Of a DNA stretch of 64,000 bases, positions 16,121-24,622 are shown piece after piece (positions within the stretch are counted from its first letter, which is position 1; every line of letters starts with the position of its first letter). This DNA comes from Streptomyces malaysiense (lineage in GTDB: Bacteria > Actinomycetota > Actinomycetes > Streptomycetales > Streptomycetaceae). The notes beneath the pieces are model-generated. The model searched no databases, had not been told where the DNA came from, and worked only from the letters and a program-made list of their open reading frames with translations. The position numbers and the translations under genes were made by a program. Location: the NCBI RefSeq assembly GCF_000980885.2, contig NZ_LBDA02000036.1, forward strand, positions 1 to 64,000, read 5' to 3'.

Positions 16121-16806
16121 ACGGCGCGCTCCATGTCCCGGGACCTGCCGTCGCGTACGACGATCTCCCGGTCGGAGTAGGCGGCGACCCGGGCCTCGTG
16201 CGTGACCAGCACGACGGCCGCGTTGGTGGAGCGGGCCGCGTCGGTGAGCAGCTCCATCACGCGCTCGCCGTTGAGGGAGTCGAGCGCGCCGGTCGGCTCG
16301 TCCGCGAACACCATCCTGGGCGCGGTGACCAGTGCCCGCGCCACCGCGACCCGCTGCCCCTGGCCGCCGGAGACCTCGCCGGGCCGCTTGCCGCCCAGGT
16401 CGTCCACCTCCAGCCGCTCCAGCCAGGTCAGCGCGGCGCGCTCGGCCTTCTTGCGCGGGGTGCCGCTCAGCCGCAGCGGCAGGGCCACGTTCTCCACACA
16501 GGTCAGCTCCGGGACCAGCTGGCCGAACTGGAAGACGAACCCGAACTCGCCACGCCGCAGCGCGCTGCGCTCGGCGTCGCTCATGCCGGACAGCTCCCGG
16601 CCGTCGTACATGATCGACCCGGAGTCGGGCGGCACGATGCCGGCCAGGCAGTGCAGCAGCGTCGACTTGCCGGAGCCCGAGGGGCCCATGACGGCGACGA
16701 CCTCGCCGGGGTGGATGGAGAACTCGGCGCCGTCCAGCGCGACCGTCGGGCCGTACGCCTTGCGGAGGTCCCGGGCGGTGAGCAGGGAACCGGGGGGAGG
16801 AGTCAT
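16117..16806 (-). CDS. ABC transporter ATP-binding protein (LolD/MacB type)
   Basis: ATPase of 229 aa with Walker A MGPSGSGKST, Q loop FVFQFGQLVPELTCVENV, signature VSGGQGQR, Walker B MVFADEPT, D loop GALDS and H loop VLVTHEARVA. Sequence and size fit the ATPase partner of FtsX/MacB permeases. The gene lies between padR and the permease gene with 4-nt overlaps on both sides, so the three form one translationally coupled operon. Confidence 0.93.
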   Translation of the reverse strand: MTPPPGSLLTARDLRKAYGPTVALDGAEFSIHPGEVVAVMGPSGSGKSTLLHCLAGIVPPDSGSIMYDGRELSGMSDAERSALRRGEFGFVFQFGQLVPELTCVENVALPLRLSGTPRKKAERAALTWLERLEVDDLGGKRPGEVSGGQGQRVAVARALVTAPRMVFADEPTGALDSLNGERVMELLTDAARSTNAAVVLVTHEARVAAYSDREIVVRDGRSRDMERAV

Positions 16807-17327
16807 GCGGCGACCTCCGCGCGCAGCTTGTCCAGACGGGCGGTGGCCAGTTCCAGCCAGCGCAGATCGGCCTCCAGATGGAACAGGGCGTGGTCGCAGA
16901 TCAGCTGGTCGGCGAGGTCGCCCTTGCGCTTGCGGTCGGTCAGGATGCGCATGCTGCGCAGATGCTCGGAGCGCTGGACGTCGAGGACGCCGGCGGCGTC
17001 GCGGTGGGTGAGGAGGGCGAGGACGACCTTGGTGTACAGGGTCGACTGGAGGTACTCCTCCGGCTTCTCCGGGGTGGCGAGCCAGCGCTGCACGTCGGTG
17101 ACGCCGGCCTCGGTGATGGCGTAGCGCTTGCGCTCGGGGCCGCCGCCGGTCTCGATGCCGTCGACCTCCACGAGGCCGTGCTTCAGCAGCCGGGACATCG
17201 TCGAGTAGACCTGGCCGTAGTGCAGGGGCCGGTCCTGACCGAACTTCTCGTCGAAGGCCCGCTTGAGGTCGTAGCCGTGGCGCGGGCCGGACTCCAGGAG
17301 TCCTAGGAGGGTGTGACCGATGGACAT
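16803..17327 (-). CDS. PadR-family transcriptional regulator
   Basis: Regulator of 174 aa. The winged helix is MSIGHTLLGLLESGPRHGYDLKRAFDEKFGQ..LHYGQVYSTMSRLLKHGLVE, followed by the C-terminal helical dimerisation half (VIS-type, with HLRSMRILTDRKRKG). The start at 17327 is supported by GGAGG-like purines upstream and by the conserved MSIGHTLLGLL; a 14-codon upstream extension runs through the operator and is unlikely. It is first in an operon with the ABC exporter and sits directly below palindromic GTGTATACAC sites, so it probably represses its own operon until a ligand binds. Confidence 0.92.
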   Translation of the reverse strand: MSIGHTLLGLLESGPRHGYDLKRAFDEKFGQDRPLHYGQVYSTMSRLLKHGLVEVDGIETGGGPERKRYAITEAGVTDVQRWLATPEKPEEYLQSTLYTKVVLALLTHRDAAGVLDVQRSEHLRSMRILTDRKRKGDLADQLICDHALFHLEADLRWLELATARLDKLRAEVAA

Positions 17328-17338
17328 GCCCCGCACTC

Positions 17339-17369
17339 TACACACTGTGTATACCTGCTGTGTATACAC
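17339..17369. promoter_or_regulatory. Probable PadR operator (two palindromic half-sites)
   Basis: TACACA-C-TGTGTA (17339-17351) is an odd palindrome and GTGTATACAC (17360-17369) is a perfect palindrome. The pair are about 21 bp apart centre to centre (two helical turns). They lie 12-42 nt upstream of the padR start, consistent with autorepression. Confidence 0.6.
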
Positions 17370-17479
17370 GCCGGGTGCAGCTCGACGACTTCGGGACGCG
17401 GAGCAACCTTGGACCCCTGGTAACCGTCGGTTCCCTTGGGACGGGTGCTGATTCTCACGTCCGTAAAAGAGCGGATCGG

Positions 17480-17508
17480 TTGCCCTTTGTCATATAGGCG
17501 GGTGTTAG
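17480..17508 (+). promoter_or_regulatory. Candidate promoter of the penicillin-binding protein gene
   Basis: TTGCCC (17480-17485), 17-nt spacer, TGTTAG (17503-17508) resembles a housekeeping-type promoter, 44 nt upstream of the start codon. Confidence 0.35.
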
Positions 17509-17551
17509 CTTTCGGAGCTGACCATCGAGACGGAAGCGGAGCGAAGGACCC

Positions 17552-19924
17552 ATGGGACGAGCGGAAGAGAGACGCGCGCGACAGCGCGGCGGCCACCGCG
17601 CGGCGCCCCAGCGCCGCCGCTCGATATCCGGGACCGACGAGGGACCGGCGGGTCTCGCGTCCGGGGGCAAGCCCCGCAAGAGTCTGCTGCGCCGGATGTT
17701 CACGTGGAAGAAGGTCCTCGGCACGTTCTTCGGGCTGTGCCTGCTGTGCATAGGCGGCTTCGCGGCCGCGTACATGCTGGTGGACATCCCGGCGGGCAAC
17801 GCCGACGCCCAGCTGCAGAGCAACATCTACAAGTACAGCGACGGCACGATGCTCGCCCGCACCGGCCAGCTCAACCGTGAGAGCGTCGACCTCTCCGAGG
17901 TCCCCAAGGACGTCCAGCTCACCTTCGTCGCGGCCGAGAACAAGAGCTTCTACCACGACTCCGGCGTCGACCTGCGGGGCACCGCCCGCGGTGTGCTCAA
18001 CACCGTCATGGGGCGCGGTACGCAGGGCGGTTCGACGATCACCCAGCAGTACGTCAAGAACTACTACCTCGACCAGAACCAGACCGTCTCGCGCAAGCTG
18101 AAGGAACTGGTCATCTCGCTGAAGCTGGACCGCCAGAAGTCCAAGGAGTACATCCTCGCGGGCTACATCAACACCAGCTACTACGGTCGCGGCGCCTACG
18201 GCATCCAGGCCGCGGCGCAGGCGTACTACCACAAGGACGCGAAGAACCTCACGGTCGAGGAGGGCGCCTACCTCGCCGCGCTGCTCCAGGCGCCGAACGA
18301 GTACGACTGGGCGCTGGCGTCCCCCACCGGCAAGCGGCTGGCCCAGGCGCGCTGGAACTACGTCCTGGACAACATGGTCAAGCAGCACTGGCTGGACGCC
18401 GGCAAGCGCCGGGCCATGCACTTCGAGAAGCCGAAGGCGCCCAAGGCGGCGCCCGGCATGAAGGGCCAGAACGGCTACCTGGTGGACGCGGCCAACGCGT
18501 CCCTGGAGCGGCGACTGGTCGCCCAGGGCAGCGCCGCCACGATCGGGGACGCCGAGGCGCTGGTGAAGAAGGGTGGCTGGACCATCACCCTCAACATCGA
18601 CAAGGGCAAGCAGCACCAGCTGGAGCAGGCCGTCAAGGAGCAGCTGACCAGCAAGCTCGACGCGAAGAAGCGCCCTGTCGACGGCGACGTCCAGCCCGGT
18701 GCCGTGTCCGTCGACCCGAAGACGGGCCGGGTCCTCGCCATGTACGGCGGCGCGGACTACTTCAAGCACTTCAGGAACAACGCCACCCGCACCGACTACC
18801 AGCCCGCCTCCACCTTCAAGCCGGTGATCCTCGCCGCGGCGCTCCAGCAGGGCTCCGTCACCCAGGACGGCAAGCCGATCAACGCCGACACGGTGTACGA
18901 CGGCACCAGCGGCCGCCAGGCCGTCGACCACGGCGTCAAGGTCGGCTTCGGGCCGCCCAACGAGGACAACGCCAACTACGGCGACATCACCGTCCAGAAG
19001 GCCATGGACGACTCCGTCAACTCCGTCTTCGCGCAGATGGGCGTCGACGTGGGCATGGACAAGGTGATGAGCACGGCCAAGCAGCTCGGCATGGACACCA
19101 CCGGCATGCAGGCGGTCCCCGCCCAGACGCTGGGCTCCATGGGCGCGAGCCCGCTGGAGATGGCCGGCATCTACGCGACGCTCGACAACCACGGCAAGAA
19201 GGTCACCCCGGCGATCATCAAGTCGGTCGAGCACAAGGACCGCGATGTCACGCTCCCCGACCCGATCGGCGACCAGGTGATCAGCAGGACGGCCGCCGAC
19301 ACGGTCACCTCCGTGCTCACCGGCGTGGTCGACGACGGTACGGCCAGGGTGTCGGTGGCGGCCAACTCGGCGCGTGACGGGCAGCAGGTGGCCGGCAAGA
19401 CGGGTACGTCCGACAACAACAAGTCGGCCTGGTTCACCGGATACACGCCCGGTCTGGTCACCTCGGTCGGGCTGTTCGGCGAGAGCGCCAAGACCCACGC
19501 GCAGGTTCCCATGACGGGCGCCACCGGCCTGCTCCCGGGCACCGGCCGGGTCAACGGCGGCGGGTACCCGGCGGAGATCTGGGCCGCCTACACCTTCGAC
19601 GCGATGGACGGCGTCAGCAAGTTCGACCTGGACACCTCCCAGGGCGCCGCCGTCGAGACGCCGAAGCCGTCGACCAGCGCCACCCGGAGCCCGACCCAGT
19701 CGCCCTCGCAGTCGCCGTCGGGTACGCCGTCGTCGTCCGGCTCCCCGACCCAGTCGCCCACCCAGTCGCCGACGCAGAGCCCGACGCAGTCGCCGACGCA
19801 GAGCCCGACCCAGTCGCCGACCACCGAGCCGCCGACCGGCGACCCCAGCCCGGACAACCCGCTCGAACAGCTCGGGGGACAGCGGGGGCAGGCGGGACAG
19901 CAGCAGCGGCAGAACCAGCCGTAG
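17552..19924 (+). CDS. Class A penicillin-binding protein (bifunctional)
   Basis: Bifunctional peptidoglycan synthase of 790 aa. A basic cytoplasmic tail (1-53) is followed by a single membrane anchor (about 55-77). The glycosyltransferase domain has catalytic Glu129 in AAENKSFYHDSGVD and GGSTITQQYVKN (159-170). The transpeptidase has nucleophile Ser420 in STFK, SVN at 488-490 and KTGT at 616-619. The C terminus (from about 700) is a low-complexity tail with consecutive TQSP repeats and a Gln-rich end. The start is supported by GAAGGA just upstream. Monocistronic, divergent from padR, and closed by a 17-bp perfect terminator. The tail probably lies outside the membrane in the wall. Confidence 0.93.
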   Translation: MGRAEERRARQRGGHRAAPQRRRSISGTDEGPAGLASGGKPRKSLLRRMFTWKKVLGTFFGLCLLCIGGFAAAYMLVDIPAGNADAQLQSNIYKYSDGTMLARTGQLNRESVDLSEVPKDVQLTFVAAENKSFYHDSGVDLRGTARGVLNTVMGRGTQGGSTITQQYVKNYYLDQNQTVSRKLKELVISLKLDRQKSKEYILAGYINTSYYGRGAYGIQAAAQAYYHKDAKNLTVEEGAYLAALLQAPNEYDWALASPTGKRLAQARWNYVLDNMVKQHWLDAGKRRAMHFEKPKAPKAAPGMKGQNGYLVDAANASLERRLVAQGSAATIGDAEALVKKGGWTITLNIDKGKQHQLEQAVKEQLTSKLDAKKRPVDGDVQPGAVSVDPKTGRVLAMYGGADYFKHFRNNATRTDYQPASTFKPVILAAALQQGSVTQDGKPINADTVYDGTSGRQAVDHGVKVGFGPPNEDNANYGDITVQKAMDDSVNSVFAQMGVDVGMDKVMSTAKQLGMDTTGMQAVPAQTLGSMGASPLEMAGIYATLDNHGKKVTPAIIKSVEHKDRDVTLPDPIGDQVISRTAADTVTSVLTGVVDDGTARVSVAANSARDGQQVAGKTGTSDNNKSAWFTGYTPGLVTSVGLFGESAKTHAQVPMTGATGLLPGTGRVNGGGYPAEIWAAYTFDAMDGVSKFDLDTSQGAAVETPKPSTSATRSPTQSPSQSPSGTPSSSGSPTQSPTQSPTQSPTQSPTQSPTQSPTTEPPTGDPSPDNPLEQLGGQRGQAGQQQRQNQP
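19747..19824 (+). repeat. Tandem 12-bp repeats encoding TQSP
   Basis: About six consecutive units of ACSCAGTCGCCG/ACGCAGAGCCCG-type 12-mers inside the penicillin-binding protein gene, coding for consecutive Thr-Gln-Ser-Pro. Alternating serine codons keep units from being identical at the DNA level. Confidence 0.85.
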
Positions 19925-19932
19925 ACGGAACC

Positions 19933-19970
19933 GAGGGAGGGCGCCCGGTACTCACCGGGCGCCCTCCCTC
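19933..19970. terminator. Strong terminator after the penicillin-binding protein gene
   Basis: GAGGGAGGGCGCCCGGT (19933-19949) and its exact complement (19954-19970) form a 17-bp stem with loop ACTC between two convergent genes. Confidence 0.9.
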
Positions 19971-19982
19971 ATGCGTGCCGCC

Positions 19983-22094
19983 TCAGCCGCGGTGCAGCTC
20001 GAACCACACCACCTTGCCGGTGCTCAGCCGCGTCGCACCCCACCGCCGGGCCAGCTTGTTGACGAGGTACAGCCCCCGGCCGCCCTCGTCCGTCGCGCGC
20101 GCCTGCCGCAGCCGCGGCAGCTGCGGCACGTCGTCGCCGACCTCGCAGCGCAGCACATGCGTGCGCAGCAGCCGCAGCGTCACCGGCCGGGACGCGTACC
20201 GCACGGCGTTCGTCACGACCTCGCTGACCAGCAGCTCCACCGAGTCGGTGAGGTCCTCCATGTCCCAGCGGGCGAGCGCCCGCCGGGCCAGCCGGCGGGC
20301 CTGGCCCGGGGCCGAGTCCTCCGGCTCCAGCGTCCAGTACGCCACATCGCTCGGCGCGATCCCGTCGAAGCGGGCCGCGAGCAGCGCGATGTCGTCGTCC
20401 CGGTCGCCGGGCCCGAGCATGTCGAGGACCTCGTCGCACAGGGCTTCCAGCGGCGGCGGATGGTCCGGACCGGTCAGCTGCGCGGTGGCGGCGAGGCGCT
20501 CGCGCAGCTGCTCTATGCCGGTCCACACGTCCCGCAGCCGGGACTCCACCAGACCGTCGGTGTACAGCAGCAGCGTGGCCCCGGCCGGCGCGTCCAGCTC
20601 GACCGCCTCGAAGTCCACCCCGCCGACGCCGATCGGCGCGCCCGGCGGCACCCGCAACACCTCGGCCCGCCCGCCCAGGTGCAGCAGCACCGGCGGCGGA
20701 TGACCGGCGTTGGCGATGGTGATGCGATGGGTGACCGGGTCGTAGACGGCGTACAGGCAGGTCGCCATGCGGTCGGTGCCGAGCCGCTGCGCCTGCTCGT
20801 CCAGGTGGTGCAGCACCTCCTGCGGCGGCAGGTCGAGCCCGGCCAGGGTCTGCGCGGTGGTGCGCAGCTGGCCCATGATCGCCGCCGACGTCATGGAGTG
20901 GCCCATGACGTCGCCGACCACCAGCGCGACCCGGCTGCCGGGCAGCGGAATCGCGTCGTACCAGTCGCCGCCCACCCGCGCGGTCTCCGCGGCCGGCAGG
21001 TACCGGGAGGCCAGCCGCACGCCGGTCGGGCGGGGCAGCGTCTCGGGCAGCATGGTGCGCTGCAGCTCGTCGGCGATGTACGCCTCGCGGCCGTACAGCA
21101 CCGCCTTGTCGATGCCGAGCGCGCTGTGCGTGGCCAGCTGGGCGGCCACCAGCAGATCGTCCGTCTCGAACGCGAGGCGCTCGGGCCGGCGCAGGAACAG
21201 GGCGGCGCCGATCACCCGGCGCCGGCCGCGCAGGGGCGCGAGGATCGCGTGCTGTCCGGACGGCACGAGCGCCTCCGCGCCGTCGCCGAGCAGTTCGGGC
21301 AGCGCGGCTCGGGCGGCCGGCGCGTCCGCGAACACCGGGCGCACCCCGCGCAGCACCTCGTTCAGCGAGCCGCCGGGGCGCACCTCGCACAGCTCGGTCG
21401 TCAGCGAGGACAGTTCCGCGAGCGCGACCGGCTCGGGCTCCGGCTCGAACGCGCCGGGCAGCAGGACGCCGTCGGTGTCCCGCTCCTCCGGGATGCGGTC
21501 GGTGCGGCGCAACCGCAGTACGACGGGGCCGGTGGGCCGCTCGTCGCCGACCGGCAGCGGGTCGCGCAGATAGACGAGGATCGCGTCCGAGAACGTCGGC
21601 ACCGTGGCCCGGCACAGACCCATCACGATCTCGTCCAGGTCGAGGCCGCGGGCGATCCGCCGGGTGGCCGCGCCGACGAACCTGAGCCGGTCGCCGTCAC
21701 GCCGCATGGGCATCGGCCGCCCCGGCGGCAGACCCTGCCCGGTGCGGCGCTCCGGACCGCCCGGCGCCCTGTCCTGGTCGGCGCCGCCTGGCTGCGGCGG
21801 AATGGCCTCCGCGGGACGTGGGCGGTGGGCCGCGCCGGCGTCCGCGGTGGCGGGCTGGGAGTGCTCCGGGCCGTTGACTGGGGGCTCCTTCCCCTTGCCG
21901 TCCAGTGGCTGGCCACACGAGGTGGCCGTCCCGGGCCCGGAGGGCGCTCCGTCCGCCCGTGCCTGCACGGGTAAGACGGGGGTGCCGACCGGTTCCGGGG
22001 CATGCGTCAGGGCCCCGCGGCCGTCCGCGGGGTCGGCGCCCGTCTCGGGGCGCTCGAAGGAGGTGGGCTGCTCCGTCACGCGTGTCGCATCCAT
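19983..22094 (-). CDS. GAF-SpoIIE phosphatase with C-terminal HATPase domain
   Basis: Protein of 703 aa. A disordered Pro/Gly-rich N-terminal region (1-130) is followed by a GAF-like sensor (about 140-330). The PP2C/SpoIIE phosphatase domain contains GGDWYDAIPLPGSRVALVVGDVMGHSMTSAA, ANAGHPPPVLL, LLLYTDGLVES and DRDDDIALLAARF, supplying the metal-binding aspartates. The HATPase_c module at the end has LLVSEVVTNAVRYA and DEGGRGLYLVNKLARRWG, as in RsbW/SpoIIAB anti-sigma kinases. This fusion is abundant in Streptomyces and acts in partner-switching control of sigma factors; its substrate is probably an anti-sigma antagonist encoded elsewhere. Confidence 0.88.
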   Translation of the reverse strand: MDATRVTEQPTSFERPETGADPADGRGALTHAPEPVGTPVLPVQARADGAPSGPGTATSCGQPLDGKGKEPPVNGPEHSQPATADAGAAHRPRPAEAIPPQPGGADQDRAPGGPERRTGQGLPPGRPMPMRRDGDRLRFVGAATRRIARGLDLDEIVMGLCRATVPTFSDAILVYLRDPLPVGDERPTGPVVLRLRRTDRIPEERDTDGVLLPGAFEPEPEPVALAELSSLTTELCEVRPGGSLNEVLRGVRPVFADAPAARAALPELLGDGAEALVPSGQHAILAPLRGRRRVIGAALFLRRPERLAFETDDLLVAAQLATHSALGIDKAVLYGREAYIADELQRTMLPETLPRPTGVRLASRYLPAAETARVGGDWYDAIPLPGSRVALVVGDVMGHSMTSAAIMGQLRTTAQTLAGLDLPPQEVLHHLDEQAQRLGTDRMATCLYAVYDPVTHRITIANAGHPPPVLLHLGGRAEVLRVPPGAPIGVGGVDFEAVELDAPAGATLLLYTDGLVESRLRDVWTGIEQLRERLAATAQLTGPDHPPPLEALCDEVLDMLGPGDRDDDIALLAARFDGIAPSDVAYWTLEPEDSAPGQARRLARRALARWDMEDLTDSVELLVSEVVTNAVRYASRPVTLRLLRTHVLRCEVGDDVPQLPRLRQARATDEGGRGLYLVNKLARRWGATRLSTGKVVWFELHRG

Positions 22095-22375
22095 CCGTCC
22101 GGGGCTGCGCGCCGGGCGCGCAGTCGGTCCCGCAGAAGTCCCGATACCCGCAATACGTGCCCCGGGAACGGATTTTCCGCGTGCCCGGAGGAAGTTCCCG
22201 TGCCACCGGCGTGGGCCGCGCGCCCGACGGTGCTCCCCTGATACCCCTCGTTCACGTCCCTGCCGCCCCTCGGTGACGATCGGTCAAGCCCGGCGCAAGC
22301 CGCGGAAGTTGTCGCTCCGAAGCGCCCTTGCGGAGGACGATCCTACGTTTCCTGCCCGGGGGCGCATCAAGAGTC

Positions 22376-23065
22376 TCATGAGGACACGTGCGCGGGCGTA
22401 CGGTCCCAGTCCTCGGGGAGTGACGGTACCGTCCAGGACGCGTCAGGGCGCCACCCCGGCCAGCCTTCCGAGAACGGCGGTCCCCAGGCCGCGATCGCCT
22501 CCAGGGCCGCCTGCCCGGCCGCACGGACCCGTTCGGCGGTCCCGGCGGGCATCAGGCCGTCCCGCTGGGCCTGTGCGAACTCGTCCTCGTCACGCCATCG
22601 CCAGCTGCGGTCCGGATGCACGTCGATGTCCAGGAAGTGGTCCTCGGAGTCCACCCCGCCCGCCCAGCGGACCAGCGGCTCCTCCAGGTTGACGTACCAG
22701 TTCTTGAACCGCCAGCCCGGTTCCCAGAACAGCCACACCGACCAGGGCACGCCCGGCTGGGCCAGCTTCAGGACGCCGGTGCCGAGCCAGCGGTCCCGCC
22801 GCACCGTGCGCGGCTTGGTGTAGCGGGACTCCAGCGGCTCGCGGTGCACCGGCGTGCCGTCGGCCAGGGCCGGTTTCACGCACTCGGTGCCGGGTGCCAG
22901 CCAGACGGCGAGCAGTTCGGCGTCGTCGCGTACGACGGTGACGGGCCGCACGATGTGGAACCTCGCGCCGCCGTTCTCCCGGTAACGCCACAGGATCTGT
23001 GTCCCCGGCGCCCAGTACGCCGCAGGTCCCGCCGCCGCTTGCCGCATCGTTCCGTCGTCCGTCAT
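22376..23065 (-). CDS. DUF402 family protein
   Basis: Protein of 229 aa with the DUF402 core. WRYRENGGARFHIVRPVTVVRDDAELLAVWLAPG is followed by the diagnostic WEPGWRFKNWYVNLEEPLVRWAGGVDSEDHFLDIDVHPDRSWRWRDEDEFAQA. The DxDxxV stretch resembles the divalent-cation nucleotide site of FomD/Ntdp-type phosphatases, so a nucleotide or organophosphate phosphohydrolase activity is possible. Starts at ATG 23065; Met7 is an alternative. It follows fumC after 96 nt on the same strand. The 281 nt upstream of its far end, to the SpoIIE gene, hold no gene. Confidence 0.83.
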   Translation of the reverse strand: MTDDGTMRQAAAGPAAYWAPGTQILWRYRENGGARFHIVRPVTVVRDDAELLAVWLAPGTECVKPALADGTPVHREPLESRYTKPRTVRRDRWLGTGVLKLAQPGVPWSVWLFWEPGWRFKNWYVNLEEPLVRWAGGVDSEDHFLDIDVHPDRSWRWRDEDEFAQAQRDGLMPAGTAERVRAAGQAALEAIAAWGPPFSEGWPGWRPDASWTVPSLPEDWDRTPAHVSS

Positions 23066-23161
23066 GGACAGATATTAGGTGCCGGGCGGGGCGGGCGCTG
23101 CGGCGCGGGTCACGGTTCCCCCGTGCGCCCGCGGGGTGGCCGAAATGGTTCGCTCGGGGGG

Positions 23162-24547
23162 TTACGGGTGTGTCATCCGCAGCACGTCCAGCGCCTCGTC
23201 CAGCTGATCCGCGGTCAGCTCGCCGCGCTCCACGTACCCGCCGTCCAGCACCACCTGACGGATCGTCCTGTGCTCGGCGAGCGCCTTCTTGGCGACCTTC
23301 GCGGCCTCCTCGTAGCCGATGTACTTGTTGAGCGGGGTGACGACGGACGGCGACGACTCGGCGTACTCGCGGGCGCGTTCGCGGTCGGCGGTGATGCCGT
23401 CGACGGTGCGGTCCGCCAGCAGCCGGGTCACGTTGGCCAGCAGCCGGATCGATTCCAGGACGTTCTTGGCGATGACCGGGAGCATCACGTTCAGCTCGAA
23501 GTTGCCGGCGGCGCCCGCGGTGGCGATGGTCGCGTCGTTGCCGACCACCTGGGCGGCGACCATCAGCACGGCCTCCGGCACCACCGGGTTGACCTTGCCC
23601 GGCATGATCGAGGAGCCCGGCTGGAGGTCGGGCAGCCGGATCTCGGCGAGGCCGGTGCGCGGGCCCGAGGACATCCAGCGCAGATCATTGGCGATCTTCG
23701 TCAGCCCGACCGCGATGGTCCGCAGCTGCCCGCTGGTCTCCACGACGCCGTCCCGGGCGCCCTGCGCCTCGAAGTGGTCGCGGGCCTCGGTCAGCGGCAG
23801 CCCGGTCGCGCGGGCCACCTCCTCGATGACGGCCGCGGAGAACCCGGGCGGGGTGTTGATGCCGGTGCCCACCGCGGTGCCGCCCAGCGGCAGCTCGGCC
23901 AGCCGGGGCAGCGAGGCGCGCAGCCGCTCGACGCCGTAGCGGATCTGCGCCGCGTAGCCGCCGAACTCCTGGCCCAGCGTCACGGGCGTCGCGTCCATCA
24001 GATGCGTGCGGCCCGACTTCACCACGTCGGCGAACTCGGCGCTCTTGCGCTGCAGCGCGGCGGCGAGGTGGTCGAGGGCCGGGATCAGGTCATGGGTGAC
24101 GGCGGTGGTGGCGGCGATGTGGATCGAGGAGGGGAAGACGTCGTTGGACGACTGCGAGGCGTTGACGTGGTCGTTCGGATGCACCGGGCGCCCGAGCCGC
24201 TCGCTCGCCAGGGTCGCGAGGACCTCGTTGGCGTTCATGTTGGACGAGGTGCCCGAACCGGTCTGGAAGACGTCGACGGGGAAGTGCTCGTCCCAGTCGC
24301 CCCGGGCCACCTCCCCGGCCGCCTCCTGGATCGCCTGCGCGACGTCCTCGTCCAGTACCCCGAGTTCCGCGTTCACCTTCGCCGCGGCCGCCTTGACCCG
24401 TGCGAGCGCCTCGATGTGCGCCCGCTCGATCCGCTGCCCGGACACCGGGAAGTTCTCCACGGCCCGCTGCGTCTGCGCCCGCCACTTGGCACCCGCCGGT
24501 ACCCGGACCTCGCCCATGGAGTCGTGCTCGATGCGGTATTCGCTCAT
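23162..24547 (-). CDS. fumC: Class II fumarate hydratase
   Basis: Oxygen-stable, iron-free fumarase of 461 aa catalysing reversible hydration of fumarate to malate in the TCA cycle. Superfamily signatures: TGSGTSSNMNANEV, NASQSSNDVFPSSIH, the active-site loop PGSSIMPGKVNPVVPE, GRTHLMDATPVTLGQEF and GTAVGTGINTPPGF. Length fits FumC. It lies 75 nt downstream of a class I iron-sulphur fumarase on the same strand. No strong ribosome site precedes the ATG, which may mean coupling to upstream translation. Confidence 0.96.
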   Translation of the reverse strand: MSEYRIEHDSMGEVRVPAGAKWRAQTQRAVENFPVSGQRIERAHIEALARVKAAAAKVNAELGVLDEDVAQAIQEAAGEVARGDWDEHFPVDVFQTGSGTSSNMNANEVLATLASERLGRPVHPNDHVNASQSSNDVFPSSIHIAATTAVTHDLIPALDHLAAALQRKSAEFADVVKSGRTHLMDATPVTLGQEFGGYAAQIRYGVERLRASLPRLAELPLGGTAVGTGINTPPGFSAAVIEEVARATGLPLTEARDHFEAQGARDGVVETSGQLRTIAVGLTKIANDLRWMSSGPRTGLAEIRLPDLQPGSSIMPGKVNPVVPEAVLMVAAQVVGNDATIATAGAAGNFELNVMLPVIAKNVLESIRLLANVTRLLADRTVDGITADRERAREYAESSPSVVTPLNKYIGYEEAAKVAKKALAEHRTIRQVVLDGGYVERGELTADQLDEALDVLRMTHP

Positions 24548-24622
24548 ACCGGGTACAGCGGGCGGGGGCCCGTGGATGTTCCGGGGGCCGGGCCGTCGGC
24601 CGTGGCCCAGCCCCCGTACGGG

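Noticed and set aside
17303..19498. Very long minus-strand open frame opposite the penicillin-binding protein gene
   Set aside because: High-GC shadow of the real gene; the plus strand carries all the catalytic motifs in order.
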